A stretch of 64,000 nt of DNA. It comes from Morella rubra. Lineage: Eukaryota; Streptophyta; Magnoliopsida; Fagales; Myricaceae. The translations under genes and the position numbers were made by a program. The notes beneath the pieces are model-generated. The model worked only from the letters and a program-made list of their open reading frames with translations, did no database searches and was not told where the DNA came from. Position 1 is the stretch's first letter. The number at the start of each line of letters is the position of its first letter. Positions 11,218 to 22,445 of this stretch are shown piece by piece. Location: the NCBI GenBank assembly GCA_003952965.2, contig CM025851.1:33105440-33169439 (forward strand). The letters are read 5' to 3'.

Positions 11218-13381
11218 TCACTTGTAACATTCAGGCTTCAAGACACCCACATATGGCAGGTTCCTATATAATTCCGCAAAGTCCATTCCATAACCCACTA
11301 CAAAATAATCCAGACACTGCAAAACAAAAATTTCCAAAAGAAAAGTTCACATCCAAGTCAGTTCACTAGCTAATTAGACCATGAACTCAAGAATGATATA
11401 TACTCATGTTTATGGCAGTCGTACCAAGCAAAAGTGGCCATAAATGGGCAAACAAGATCAGATATATGAAGAGCTTATACCATACAAGGGAACTAAAAGT
11501 TCATTGTCCGATTATTGGGGTTCCACTAGGAAAATTATCGAGTATGCTAATTACTCAGAATCATCTTGTTCTAAGACTCTGAGCTAAGGTGTATCTGTGA
11601 ACATATAATCCATGTTGTTCCCATTATCAGGATTTGAGGTACATGAGTATAGTCTATGAAAAGTAGCAGCTGAAAACAAACGCAAAACTTTATTAACAAA
11701 CGAACACTGTTGCTGAATTGGTCCCTCGTATGCATGAAACCACCCTCCACTCTTGTGTAGTCAATACGAGGAGGAAGCTTGGAAAACTAGTAGTAAAATT
11801 CAAAATGCACATAACAATACTGTAACAAATACAGGAAAATATAAAATGCAGCAAGACCTGGGAGAACACAAGCTATTGCAAAAGACATGCTTCCCTCTTG
11901 ATTTGAAGAAAACCTCATCCCACTAATTGTGTTTTCTTTTTTTCTCTATGAAATTCCATCAATGGTGAACCACAGAATTCAAACATTGACTGGGTCGGAC
12001 AGAAAGGTGAGTATTAGCATCAGAACTCACCAAAATTGTCTTTTGCTGATTTCATTATAACTATTCTTCTTTCCTTCTTTTTTTTTAATACAATAAGCAG
12101 CGATGAAGTTCCTTTCAAAGGAAATAGGACGTGCCTGGACATGGTAGCCCTCTTGTTGGTGAGTGAGTCCCATCTCCTCCAAACCTCTTGGTGATTGAAT
12201 CCCCAAATGGACCCAGGAATTAACTAGTCCTCCTAACGAAAGTAATCATGCTGGTTCTTCCTCTAAGCTGCAAGTGGTCCTCTAGCACCGGACTAAGTCA
12301 TAAACCTATGTGAATACCTAAATTACCTCAAGAACTATGGTCCTCTATGCAAAATCTTGGCCTTGATTTCCTCCATCCTACATTTAGATCTCCTGTTTAC
12401 ACATGTTGGACATCTATCTTTCAAACATGTTAAGTAGTCACCAATCAGTTCCCAATTGATTTAAGTCACAAAGAGACCCAATATGGTGTCGTCCTTTGTA
12501 TTGAACCTCAGTTTGCTCCTCTCCTCTAATTCTTCTCTTCTACTTCCAATTTCATACCGAGCAACAACCAGGTCATTCATTTAACCTGCTTCTTCATGTA
12601 AACGAGAAATAAAGCAAAAGGCCGAAACCATTACAATGAGATTTTACCTCGAAACCCCGGTAAAACTTTCCTTTGCCCACAAGCTGAAAATGGACCTTTC
12701 TTCTTGCTGGTTTGTCAAGGAAGGAACAAACTGACACAGATGATGCTCCTTTCGATTCCAAACAAGGAATCAGACTGGACAATGTGCTTCCCGTATCAAC
12801 AATATCCTCAACCTGATACACACCCACACAAAACTCCTGTTACGAACATAATCATGCTCGCAATATATCAAAAAATCGTTTGGGAACCTACGTGTTATTT
12901 TGGAACGAGTAATTATGATTTTGTTTGGTTAACCCAAGAACAAGCAGTATAAACAATGGACTTTAGAGGAAAAAAATATGTGCTTTCCATGGTGCAATAC
13001 CAGAATAAATAGAGCAATATAAAAAATGAAACGTAAAAATTTTATACAATCAGAGAAGAGAGGGAAAGAGAGAGGTAGTACCAGAATGACGTGCCTGCCG
13101 TTGACATCAACCTTCAAGTCCAGGGAGAGTTTAGGGACTCCACTGGAGAGAGTACCTGAGCCGTAGGATTGGGCGCGAACAAAATCAACAGAGATGGGCA
13201 GGTCGATGTTCCTGGCCAGGTCGGCCAAGAAGAGAAAAGCGCCGGTGGCGACACCGACCAGGACCGGTGAATTCGAGGCTTCGAAATCAGCCGAGATTTC
13301 GGATGCGAGCTCGGCGACTCGGCTGGAGATTTGGTCCTGGGTCCAAAGAACTCTATCTATGTGAGAATGTAGCGAGGCCAT
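11218..13381 (-). CDS. HGPT: Hypoxanthine-guanine phosphoribosyltransferase, left-arm copy
   Basis: Three exons on the minus strand: 13381-13082, 12812-12648 and 11316-11218. They encode 187 residues, close to the usual length of plant HGPRT. All introns are GT-AG and phase 0. The start ATG at 13381 gives [13 protein letters not shown], as expected for the family. The enzyme salvages hypoxanthine and guanine with PRPP to IMP and GMP, probably in the cytosol. The phosphoribosyltransferase signature [11 protein letters not shown] begins exon 2 (residues 101-111), and the C-terminal [15 protein letters not shown] is in exon 3. Unlike the right-arm copy, residue 157 is Leu (CTG) instead of Pro (CCG) at a position where human HGPRT also has Pro. 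A LINE 3' end lies about 150 bp beyond the stop. It diverges from the mirror copy across a shared 5' region. Confidence 0.9.
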
Positions 13382-14330
13382 TTGGCAGTCTCCGGTCTCG
13401 GACGAGTCAGGGAACGGACAATCCAATAAAGATGTTCTTCGTGGTTTCTGCGCTTTGAATTTTGCTTTTTTTTTTTAAGGGTTTTTAAAGCGAGTCAGAA
13501 ATTTTATCAGTTTGTGGATCTGAAGAGACTAATAGGTATTTATTTTTAATAAATCAGGCCTATAATTTTGAATAGACTGATTTTTGTAGTTTATTTTTAG
13601 ATATATAAATTATTTATTCAACTAAAAATTAACCCACAAATAAAAATAAGATCTGCAATAGATTATTGACACAAACAATATAAATTTTGATTCCGAACTA
13701 ATATCTATCTTTAGTTAATGGACTCAATTTCTGATAAATAAAAAAGATTCATATGTTTAAAAAATTGAGTCATATGAGTCTATCCTTCAAAATTATTCTG
13801 TTAAGACTGATTTGTTAAAAATTAATAACTATATAGATAATTAAACTTTAATTTATTTATATATTTTTCAGATTCGTTTTCAATTTTCTCTGACTAATTT
13901 TATGATTCGCTTTCAACTGTGCTCTTGTTGTATTCGAAACAAACACTTTTTATATTCCTCTTTTGGGAGGCATATCTTTATTATATTCCAAACAAGCACT
14001 GAATTTAATAGTAATTTACACTTTTATGAATTTTAAAGCTTTGTCTCGAGTCCAATCAACCTCGCATAATATCCAGTTTCCTTTATTTTTCCAACTTGCA
14101 AGTTGCAACCCAATAAGAGGGGACATACGTGTAAGCCATAAACCACAAGGTATATGACAAAACAAAGTTTTGACAATGTAATTACCCGAAAGAAAATTGT
14201 ATTAAAAAACTAATTTATACATTTCATAGTCCTTAAGACAGATACTTTGAAATTCTCAACGAAAAAATAATTATTCGTTTAATTTTGTTTGAACACTAAA
14301 TCTTTTTAAATAAGGGAGTATTTCTGGAAC
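13382..14330. other. Upstream region of left HGPRT copy
   Basis: About 950 bp of AT-rich sequence without a supported frame, mirrored at 14638-15586. It should hold the promoter. With the right-arm copy it forms a head-to-head arrangement in which the two genes are transcribed away from the palindrome centre. Confidence 0.6.
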
Positions 14331-14655
14331 GCTATTACAATTATAATTTTTATTTACTTTTTAAGACACGTGGTATGTCATATAACTATATATTAACATG
14401 TAGCATGCCACATTATCAATTCAGATTAGAAATATGAACATAGATATGATAGAGTTAGTGATTTTACAAACTTGACCTAAAGCAGTCATTTATCAATTAT
14501 AAAAATTTAGGCATGTTTTTAAAATCACATAAAAACCTAGGTAGTAATTTTCAAATTTCTCTTCATAAAAAATAAACCCTTTCTTAGACTAGACAAGTAG
14601 TAAATCAGAAGTTTGAATTGTGAAATTATTATAATAGGTTCCAGAAATTACTCCC
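14313..14655. mobile_element. Possible MITE at the palindrome centre
   Basis: The unique 307-bp centre (14331-14637) is flanked on both sides by a GGGAGTA(A)TTTCTGGAAC sequence in inverted orientation, which looks like terminal inverted repeats of a roughly 340-bp AT-rich miniature element. Because these termini lie inside the large inverted repeat, they could equally be just its inner ends. No independent target duplication can be recognised. Confidence 0.35.
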
Positions 14656-15586
14656 TATTTAAAAAGATTTAGTGTTCAAACAAAATTAAACGAATAATTA
14701 TTTTTTCGTTGAGAATTTCAAAGTATCTGTCTTAAGGACTATGAAATGTATAAATTAGTTTTTTAATACAATTTTCTTTCGGGTAATTACATTGTCAAAA
14801 CTTTGTTTTGTCATATACCTTGTGGTTTATGGCTTACACGTATGTCCCCTCTTATTGGGTTGCAACTTGCAAGTTGGAAAAATAAAGGAAACTGGATATT
14901 ATGCGAGGTTGATTGGACTCGAGACAAAGCTTTAAAATTCATAAAAGTGTAAATTACTATTAAATTCAGTGCTTGTTTGGAATATAATAAAGATATGCCT
15001 CCCAAAAGAGGAATATAAAAAGTGTTTGTTTCGAATACAACAAGAGCACAGTTGAAAGCGAATCATAAAATTAGTCAGAGAAAATTGAAAACGAATCTGA
15101 AAAATATATAAATAAATTAAAGTTTAATTATCTATATAGTTATTAATTTTTAACAAATCAGTCTTAACAGAATAATTTTGAAGGATAGACTCATATGACT
15201 CAATTTTTTAAACATATGAATCTTTTTTATTTATCAGAAATTGAGTCCATTAACTAAAGATAGATATTAGTTCGGAATCAAAATTTATATTGTTTGTGTC
15301 AATAATCTATTGCAGATCTTATTTTTATTTGTGGGTTAATTTTTAGTTGAATAAATAATTTATATATCTAAAAATAAACTACAAAAATCAGTCTATTCAA
15401 AATTATAGGCCTGATTTATTAAAAATAAATACCTATTAGTCTCTTCAGATCCACAAACTGATAAAATTTCTGACTCGCTTTAAAAACCCTTAAAAAAAAA
15501 AAGCAAAATTCAAAGCGCAGAAACCACGAAGAACATCTTTATTGGATTGTCCGTTCCCTGACTCGTCCGAGACCGGAGACTGCCAA

Positions 15587-17753
15587 ATGGCCTCGCTACA
15601 TTCTCACATAGATAGAGTTCTTTGGACCCAGGACCAAATCTCCAGCCGAGTCGCCGAGCTCGCATCCGAAATCTCGGCTGATTTCGAAGCCTCGAATTCA
15701 CCGGTCCTGGTCGGTGTCGCCACCGGCGCTTTTCTCTTCTTGGCCGACCTGGCCAGGAACATCGACCTGCCCATCTCTGTTGATTTTGTTCGCGCCCAAT
15801 CCTACGGCTCAGGTACTCTCTCCAGTGGAGTCCCTAAACTCTCCCTGGACTTGAAGGTTGATGTCAACGGCAGGCACGTCATTCTGGTACTACCTCTCTC
15901 TTTCCCTCTCTTCTCTGATTGTATAAAATTTTTACGTTTCATTTTTTATATTGCTCTATTTATTCTGGTATTGCACCATGGAAAGCACATATTTTTTTCC
16001 TCTAAAGTCCATTGTTTATACTGCTTGTTCTTGGGTTAACCAAACAAAATCATAATTACTCGTTCCAAAATAACACGTAGGTTCCCAAACGATTTTTTGA
16101 TATATTGCGAGCATGATTATGTTCGTAACAGGAGTTTTGTGTGGGTGTGTATCAGGTTGAGGATATTGTTGATACGGGAAGCACATTGTCCAGTCTGATT
16201 CCTTGTTTGGAATCGAAAGGAGCATCATCTGTGTCAGTTTGTTCCTTCCTTGACAAACCAGCAAGAAGAAAGGTCCATTTTCAGCTTGTGGGCAAAGGAA
16301 AGTTTTACCGGGGTTTCGAGGTAAAATCTCATTGTAATGGTTTCGGCCTTTTGCTTTATTTCTCGTTTACATGAAGAAGCAGGTTAAATGAATGACCTGG
16401 TTGTTGCTCGGTATGAAATTGGAAGTAGAAGAGAAGAATTAGAGGAGAGGAGCAAACTGAGGTTCAATACAAAGGACGACACCATATTGGGTCTCTTTGT
16501 GACTTAAATCAATTGGGAACTGATTGGTGACTACTTAACATGTTTGAAAGATAGATGTCCAACATGTGTAAACAGGAGATCTAAATGTAGGATGGAGGAA
16601 ATCAAGGCCAAGATTTTGCATAGAGGACCATAGTTCTTGAGGTAATTTAGGTATTCACATAGGTTTATGACTTAGTCCGGTGCTAGAGGACCACTTGCAG
16701 CTTAGAGGAAGAACCAGCATGATTACTTTCGTTAGGAGGACTAGTTAATTCCTGGGTCCATTTGGGGATTCAATCACCAAGAGGTTTGGAGGAGATGGGA
16801 CTCACTCACCAACAAGAGGGCTACCATGTCCAGGCACGGTCCTATTTCCTTTGAAAGGAACTCTCATCGCTGCTTATTGTATTAAAAAAAAAAGAAGGAA
16901 AGAAGAATAGTTATAATGAAATCAGCAAAAGACAATTTTGGTGAGTTCTGATGCTAATACTCACCTTTCTGTCCGACCCAGTCAATGTTTGAATTCTGTG
17001 GTTCACCATTGATGGAATTTCATAGAGAAAAAAAGAAAACACAATTAGTGGGATGAGGTTTTCTTCAAATCAAGAGGGAAGCATGTCTTTTGCAATAGCT
17101 TGTGTTCTCCCAGGTCTTGCTGCATTTTATATTTTCCTGTATTTGTTACAGTATTGTTATGTGCATTTTGAATTTTACTACTAGTTTTCCAAGCTTCCTC
17201 CTCGTATTGACTACACAAGAGTGGAGGGTGGTTTCATGCATACGAGGGACCAATTCAGCAACAGTGTTCGTTTGTTAATAAAGTTTTGCGTTTGTTTTCA
17301 GCTGCTACTTTTCATAGACTATACTCATGTACCTCAAATCCTGATAATGGGAACAACATGGATTATATGTTCACAGATACACCTTAGCTCAGAGTCTTAG
17401 AACAAGATGATTCTGAGTAATTAGCATACTCGATAATTTTCCTAGTGGAACCCCAATAATCGGACAATGAACTTTTAGTTCCCTTGTATGGTATAAGCTC
17501 TTCATATATCTGATCTTGTTTGCCCATTTATGGCCACTTTTGCTTGGTACGACTGCCATAAACATGAGTATATATCATTCTTGAGTTCATGGTCTAATTA
17601 GCTAGTGAACTGACTTGGATGTGAACTTTTCTTTTGGAAATTTTTGTTTTGCAGTGTCCGGATTATTTTGTAGTGGGTTATGGAATGGACTTTGCGGAAT
17701 TATATAGGAACCTGCCTTATGTGGGTGTCTTGAAGCCTGAATGTTACAAGTGA
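15587..17753 (+). CDS. HGPT: Hypoxanthine-guanine phosphoribosyltransferase, right-arm copy
   Basis: Three exons, 15587-15886, 16156-16320 and 17655-17753, give 187 residues in a continuous frame (300, 165 and 99 bp, all phase 0, GT-AG introns). The product is the purine-salvage enzyme making IMP and GMP from free bases and PRPP. Visible landmarks are [14 protein letters not shown] (about residues 44-57), the PRPP-binding [11 protein letters not shown] (101-111), KPARRKVHF (about 135-143) and [13 protein letters not shown] (156-168). Pro157, conserved to human HGPRT, is kept here, so this copy is the better candidate for the active gene. The ATG at 15587 was chosen because it matches the family N-terminus; the frame stays open upstream from a non-ATG codon. 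Intron 2 is long (about 1.3 kb). The gene ends about 150 bp before the LINE tail. Confidence 0.93.
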
Positions 17754-17903
17754 TCTAATAATACTTTGCCAGACTATACAACTTGTCCGACTTTGAGAAT
17801 ATCCGGCCATATTTTCCGGATCATCTTATCCCTCGAGATGGACACAATAAGTTTCACATTTGTGAGATGATATTCAAATACGTTTTCAGAGTGATTTTAA
17901 GGA

Positions 17904-19229
17904 TTTTTTTTTCATTTTATTTTTCTAAACAAACATCATTTATTAAAAACCAACAGACGCCTCAAGGCGGTTCAAAATAGTCTACAAGAGAAATAGAAAG
18001 GGGCGAAGCAGCAGGGTCCAAACGGCCAAAACGTAACAAACGAGAAGCCCACGCAGCTAGGAGGTGAGCCATCTGGTTCTGTTTACGAGGAACCCAAGCA
18101 AAAGACCAACCCGAGTGCTCAGACAATAGAGATCTAATGCTACCAACAATCCCCATCAGAGGACCTTCAACAAGGAAATCTAGCTCGCATATGGCACGAC
18201 AGCAGGTAAGTGAATCGTCTTCGAAGATCACTTGGTCCAGGCCAAAGTGAGAGGCCAGATGGCACGCAAGGAGAGCAGCACGAAATTCAGCCATCAGGGA
18301 GTTCGAAGCCAAAAAAGATTCTGTCCAGGCAAAAGAGAGGGAACCATTAGGTGGTCGGCACACAGCACCCAAGAAAGCAGTACTCCCACGAAGAGCAGCA
18401 TCAAAGTTGACTTTAAAAAGGCCGGGCGGAGGGGGAGTCCATTTGGCTTGGATAATAGCTTTAGAAGTAGACCAAGCAGCAAGATGCTCTTGGAGACGCC
18501 TATGCACATCAGTGACCATGGCATGGGGATGAGGATGTTGTACTTGATGCACCAAGAGATTACGAGAAAACCAGATGGTGCCACAAATCACAGCAGCCTG
18601 AATGAGAAAGTCACGATCCGAAACATGGTGAATTCCCAAAGAAGAGGGGGCATTCATAAGGCAAGTAATCCAAGATTGGATATCCAAAGACTGCAAAGGT
18701 TCCATGTTAAGAGGCCATCGAGCATGAAGCCACAAGATCTGAGCCAAGGGACATTTGATGAACAGATGCTCAATAGTTTCCTGCTCATGTTTGCAGAAGG
18801 GACAAAGAAAGAATTCCGAGGAAAGTCTATCAGCCAAGAAAAACAGTTTACCTCTCACCGTCATCGCCGCCACAGCCATTTTCCAAAGGAGAAGTTTGAG
18901 GCGAGCTTGCAAGTTTGATTACCAAAGCTTTTTCCAATTGAAAGATGGCACAAGGGTGTTGTGATGAAATCTGGCGGCTTGGTCCAGAAAATATGCAGAT
19001 TTCACAGAGAAGACCCCGACAGGCTCGGGTTGCCAGTAGAGGGAGTCCACAGGAGAATGAGCAGAAGGCTGAATATTAAAGATGCAGCGTGCACACTCTG
19101 GAGAGAACAAGGAGAAAATGAGGGCTTTATTCCAGATAAACGAAGAGGGTAAAAACAGGTCTTGAACCAAGGAGTACACTGCAGAGTTGACAAGCGAAGG
19201 CCGGGCAATAGCTTGGAAGTGAGGAATCC
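17904..19229 (-). mobile_element. 5'-truncated LINE in HGPRT downstream flank
   Basis: Minus-strand copy of the LINE 3' part. The poly(A) tail appears as a T run from 17904, followed by an open 316-residue frame (18912-17962) with the zf-RVT and RNase H regions, and the element stops at 19229. The paralogous site at 29478-29500 has no LINE and reads straight from TTTTAAGGAT to GGGGCAATAT, so this is a genuine insertion with loss of about 20 bp of target. No clear target duplication is seen. The insertion point is the same as for the left-arm LINE. Confidence 0.88.
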
Positions 19230-19230
19230 T

Positions 19231-19535
19231 TGGGGCAATATGTTTTGTTGCATTGGAGTTCATGTGTGCACATTGCTGGCACAATATTATTCACCTTGGC
19301 TAGCAAAAGAAGAAATGAATTGTTGTATACCCTATATAGTTCTAAAATTTTGCACATACGTTGTGTAGTTCTATAACAATCTTCACAGAATTGATGATAT
19401 ATCATGTTCCTTTGCTTGAGGAATCCAATTATACCCATACACCAACAATAAAGGTGCAAATATGGCGGCGCACCACCTTGCGTGTTGGGCTGTCCTCATT
19501 CATAGTAATGGAGGCTCCTGGTAATACCTGAGCCA
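19231..19535. repeat. HGPRT downstream flank, copy 1 of segmental duplication
   Basis: About 300 bp closely similar to 29498-29786, including the stretch around TATTATTCACCTTGGCTAGC. It begins exactly where the LINE ends. The order of shared blocks is the same in both copies, which shows tandem duplication of an HGPRT-3'/RH39-5' unit. Confidence 0.85.
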
Positions 19536-19944
19536 AGAAAGTTCCGTTGGAACTGGGAAGGAAAAAAAAAAAAGAGTTAACGGACGGAAGAGGTAGGGCG
19601 GCCATCACATACCAAGAAACTTGCTTGGAAGCTTCGAGAACATGACCAGTCATGCTGGACAGAAAATGAAGAAGGTGTTGAGGAGTGCAATGGAGAACAA
19701 GACTAGTCATCCATAAACTTGCGGCATCTTTGACATCTTATTAAAGGAAGGCGACAGCGACGGGGTGGGGGAGAGAGACGTCTGGGAGGTAGGGCTAGAG
19801 GCCATGGAGCGACTAGAGAGGAGAGGGCGAGAGGCGTTCTTCTCTTCTCCTTGTTAAAAGCTGGGGTTAAACCTAGCAAAAAGCGTCGTTCTCTTTAAGA
19901 AGAGAACAATGTTGTTTTTTCTTATATTAAAAAAATAATAACAA
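19536..19944. other. Sequence present only in copy 1 of the duplication
   Basis: About 400 bp with no equivalent in the second copy, where the flanking sequence is continuous. A minus-strand frame at 19429-19710 has no recognisable domain. Together with 21398-21783 it brackets a Mutator-like element, so it is either an older insertion into copy 1 or material deleted from copy 2. Confidence 0.5.
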
Positions 19945-19953
19945 TAATAATAA

Positions 19954-21388
19954 GGGGTAAATGCCAAATTAGTCCTATAGTGTTCGAGAAAATCGATTTG
20001 GTCCATGTGAAACAAAAATCATAAAATTAGTCTTCATATTCCTTAACTCATTAGCCGTTGGTCCACCCACCCCAGTCCGTTAACTTTATTATCGGAGCCT
20101 ACTCCACGTAAGTTAAAAAATGTCGCATTTGTCCAACCTGGCTTTGTTGCAAATCTCCAATTCATTTCCTCTCTCTTGCGCATCTTTTTCCTCAAAGAAG
20201 GCCCTCGTGGTGTCGTTCATTAGGCTCCAGAGAAACAGACAGAGGCTGAGAGAGAGACATAATGCACGCAAAAGTCATTTTCGTTTTCCTTTTTAGTATA
20301 TTTTACCAATTCCCTTGCATCGTTTTTGAAGCCCGATGTTGCTTCAGATCTCTCCCCCTCCTTCGAACTCCAGCTCACACTGCGCAAGAAAACTCTATAA
20401 TAGAGAGAAACAGAGCAAACTGGATCAGCAAAAAACAAAGAGCAATATGGGTAGTAACAGAGAGCTCTTAAACAACAAGATCTTCTTGTTCTTGTTCTTG
20501 TTCTTCATTGAGTGAGGCTTTGATCTTCGCTACTGTGTGTATCATTGGCCTCCCAGTTGACGTGCATGTCAAGGATGGTTCTGTCTATTTTGGACTCTAC
20601 CACACTGCCTGTGTCAAAGATGAATATGGTATATCGTCTAAGCTTGCTTTCCTTTCTATTGGCTTTCTGAATTTTTGTTGAATGGGGCCAATTCATTTTT
20701 GGGTTTTGATTTTCTTTAGGAGTTATAAGGGGCCTCATTAGAATGTGTTTCTTGAAGCAAACCTGCACTATGTTGCAATGCTTGTGCAATATATTGTAAA
20801 ACTGATCAGCTACCTACAAATTGTCCAACAGATTATACAGTCAATGAACCCACTCAACAGCTACTTAACAAAAATGAAACAAAAATGCAGGATGAGGAAC
20901 AAATGCATGTTTCTCACTAATAGATTGCCATTGCCTCAAAAGAATAGGTGACGGGATTAGACACACTTGCAGAAGTTAAAGATGAGCAGTAAAATGCTGG
21001 TGATAGGGAAGGAAAAAAAGACGGACAAGCAGAGACGCTTGGGAACAAAAAGAGAAGCACAAACCTTTTAGAAGGTGAAACAAAATGCGTCCATTCCCAG
21101 CCTCAAGTTCTACAGGTTTGGAAGTGGGTATGAGGATTTGCGAAGTGTGAACCAGAGATGATTTGGAGAAAAGTTTGTGTGGGTGAGGGTGAGGGAAGGT
21201 GTTAGGTGGGTCAGGCGGGATAAGAGGGCCAAGCCAGCGTGTTTTTTATGACATGGTAATTAAGGAATATGGGGACTAATTCTATGATTTTTTTTTTCAC
21301 AGGGACCAAATAGATTTTGATTTTCTTAAATATCCAAATTGATTTTGATTTTCTCGAATATCACAGGGACCAATTTGGCATTTATCCC
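19954..21388. mobile_element. Pack-MULE-like element with ataxin-2/CID-like exon
   Basis: The ends are inverted repeats (GGGGTAAATGCC against GGGATAAATGCC, with similarity extending about 100 bp inward), flanked by a perfect 9-bp duplication TAATAATAA at 19945-19953 and 21389-21397. A 9-bp duplication with long terminal repeats is the Mutator-like hallmark. No transposase is visible in the 1435 bp. Inside, 20513-20630 reads on the plus strand as an exon resembling the Sm-like domain of ataxin-2/CID proteins, so the element seems to have captured host gene sequence. Non-autonomous. Confidence 0.8.
20513..20630 (+). pseudogene. Captured exon of an ataxin-2/CID-type gene
   Basis: Translates as ALIFATVCIIGLPVDVHVKD followed by GSVYFGLYHTACVKDEYG. 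This matches the pattern of the plant CID3/CID4 (ataxin-2) Sm-like domain: C-I-I-G-L-P-V-D-V-H-V, D-G-S-V-Y, H-T-A-x-V and D-Y-G. A GT follows directly after the last codon, suggesting that an exon-intron border was captured with genomic DNA. The sequence at about 20890-21115 may be a later piece of the same gene, but I cannot confirm it. No complete reading frame joins the parts. Confidence 0.7.
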
Positions 21389-21397
21389 TAATAATAA

Positions 21398-21792
21398 AAT
21401 AAAATAGTTACAGTGAAATAGTGTTAGGATAAAACCTAGCAAAAACTAAAGATGTTGTTTTCATCTTAAAGAGAAGGGCCATTTTTAATATATTTATTTT
21501 TAAAAAAAAAACATTGTAGGGTTATTGTTTACCCTAACCATAAAAAACCAAAGACAGCGTTCTCTTTAAGAAGAGACGACGTCATTTTATATATTATTTA
21601 TAATTAAAAAAATACTGGTGGTTTCTGGTGAGGTGACAGTGTCAGTGTCAGTGCCAGTTAAATTGGTAACAACCAGTTTATCAAAAATTACCACCAAAAT
21701 CGATGTCGTGAATTGCCGGTGGTGAATATGCTCAGCCTTTTTTTTAATCTTGAAAATAAAAAAATGAAAAGGCACGTGTAATACTAATAATT
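21398..21792. other. Intergenic, no gene seen
   Basis: AT-rich sequence between the Pack-MULE and the next shared block of the segmental duplication. It has small internal similarities to 19860-19910 (ACCTAGCAAAAA and TTCTCTTTAAGAAGAGA motifs), hinting that both belonged to one older element now split by the MULE. Confidence 0.4.
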
Positions 21793-21838
21793 TGACTTTA
21801 GGCATTTTGGTTATCAAAGATTACAAGTATGATTTTAT

Positions 21839-22384
21839 AAGGGTGGGCATTGGAATAGATGGAACTGAAATTGTCAATTCTGGTACTCACAGGAATGCAA
21901 TTTTTTTGTTTTGGTTTCGTTCCGGTATTTTTTTTTTTTTGAATCGGAACCGAAAATTCTAGTTCAACATGTAGGCTTTTTTGGACATATATTTTTTTGG
22001 ACCCTAATGAGCTAAAAATATTTTATGATCGAATTTTTAGAATATTTTTATGTTATTCATCATAAATTAACAATAAAATGTAAAATTCATCCAAAAATTT
22101 CTAAAATAAAAATTTAAGCAAATTCCTATGTTATACTTTATTTTGAGCCTTATTTTTTTTCAGTCGAAACTGGAATGTTTTAGTTATTCATCATAAATTA
22201 ACAATAAATAAAAATTTATTTATCAAATCTAGATAAAATAAACATTCAATAAATTCCATATGTTATACTTTATTTTGAGCACTATTTTTTTTTTTTTTTT
22301 TGTGAAATCGAAACCGGATTTCAGGAATTGGAAATTGAACCGAAATTACGATTCTTACCGAAATTGTTCCCCACCTTTTTTTGA
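21839..22384. mobile_element. Possible small TIR element (AT-rich, about 545 bp)
   Basis: This segment is absent between the matching blocks 29838 and 29845 of the second copy. It begins AGGGTGGGCATTGGAA and its other end, reverse complemented, begins AGGTGGGGAACAATTTCGG. Such G-rich termini with repeated GAAC/CGAAA motifs occur in small plant hAT-like elements. The target duplication is not clear, so the assignment is weak. Confidence 0.4.
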
Positions 22385-22445
22385 GGTAATAGTAGATTAT
22401 GCTTAATTAAACAGCTAATTTGCTTCAAAACGAAAATAAATAGAA

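Larger units (their letters stand above)
9743..14330. repeat. Inverted repeat, left arm (about 4.59 kb)
   Basis: Reverse-complement partner of 14638-19229. Paired coordinates sum to 28972 at the outer end and 28968 at the inner end, so the arms differ by only about 4 bp of net indels. The substitutions and indels I found by eye are few (near 10322, 10551, 11252, 11312, 12110, 12130 and at the inner edge). Contents are the LINE 3' half and a complete HGPRT gene with its upstream region. The outer end falls inside the LINE and does not coincide with a LINE end. Confidence 0.95.
14638..19229. repeat. Inverted repeat, right arm (about 4.59 kb)
   Basis: Near-identical reverse complement of 9743-14330. 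It carries HGPRT on the plus strand and the truncated LINE on the minus strand. The outer end at 19229/19230 is the 5' truncation point of the LINE. Beyond it lies HGPRT downstream flank that also occurs, without a LINE, at 29498 onward. Confidence 0.95.

Noticed and set aside
13963-15005. Mirrored 64-codon frames near the palindrome centre
   Set aside because: Short, AT-rich, without conserved motifs. Being in both arms only reflects the inverted repeat.
9743-19229. Dismissing the palindrome as a simple mirrored assembly error
   Set aside because: The arms differ at several sites, including coding changes, and have different outer junctions, so I kept it as a real candidate while noting that long reads are decisive.
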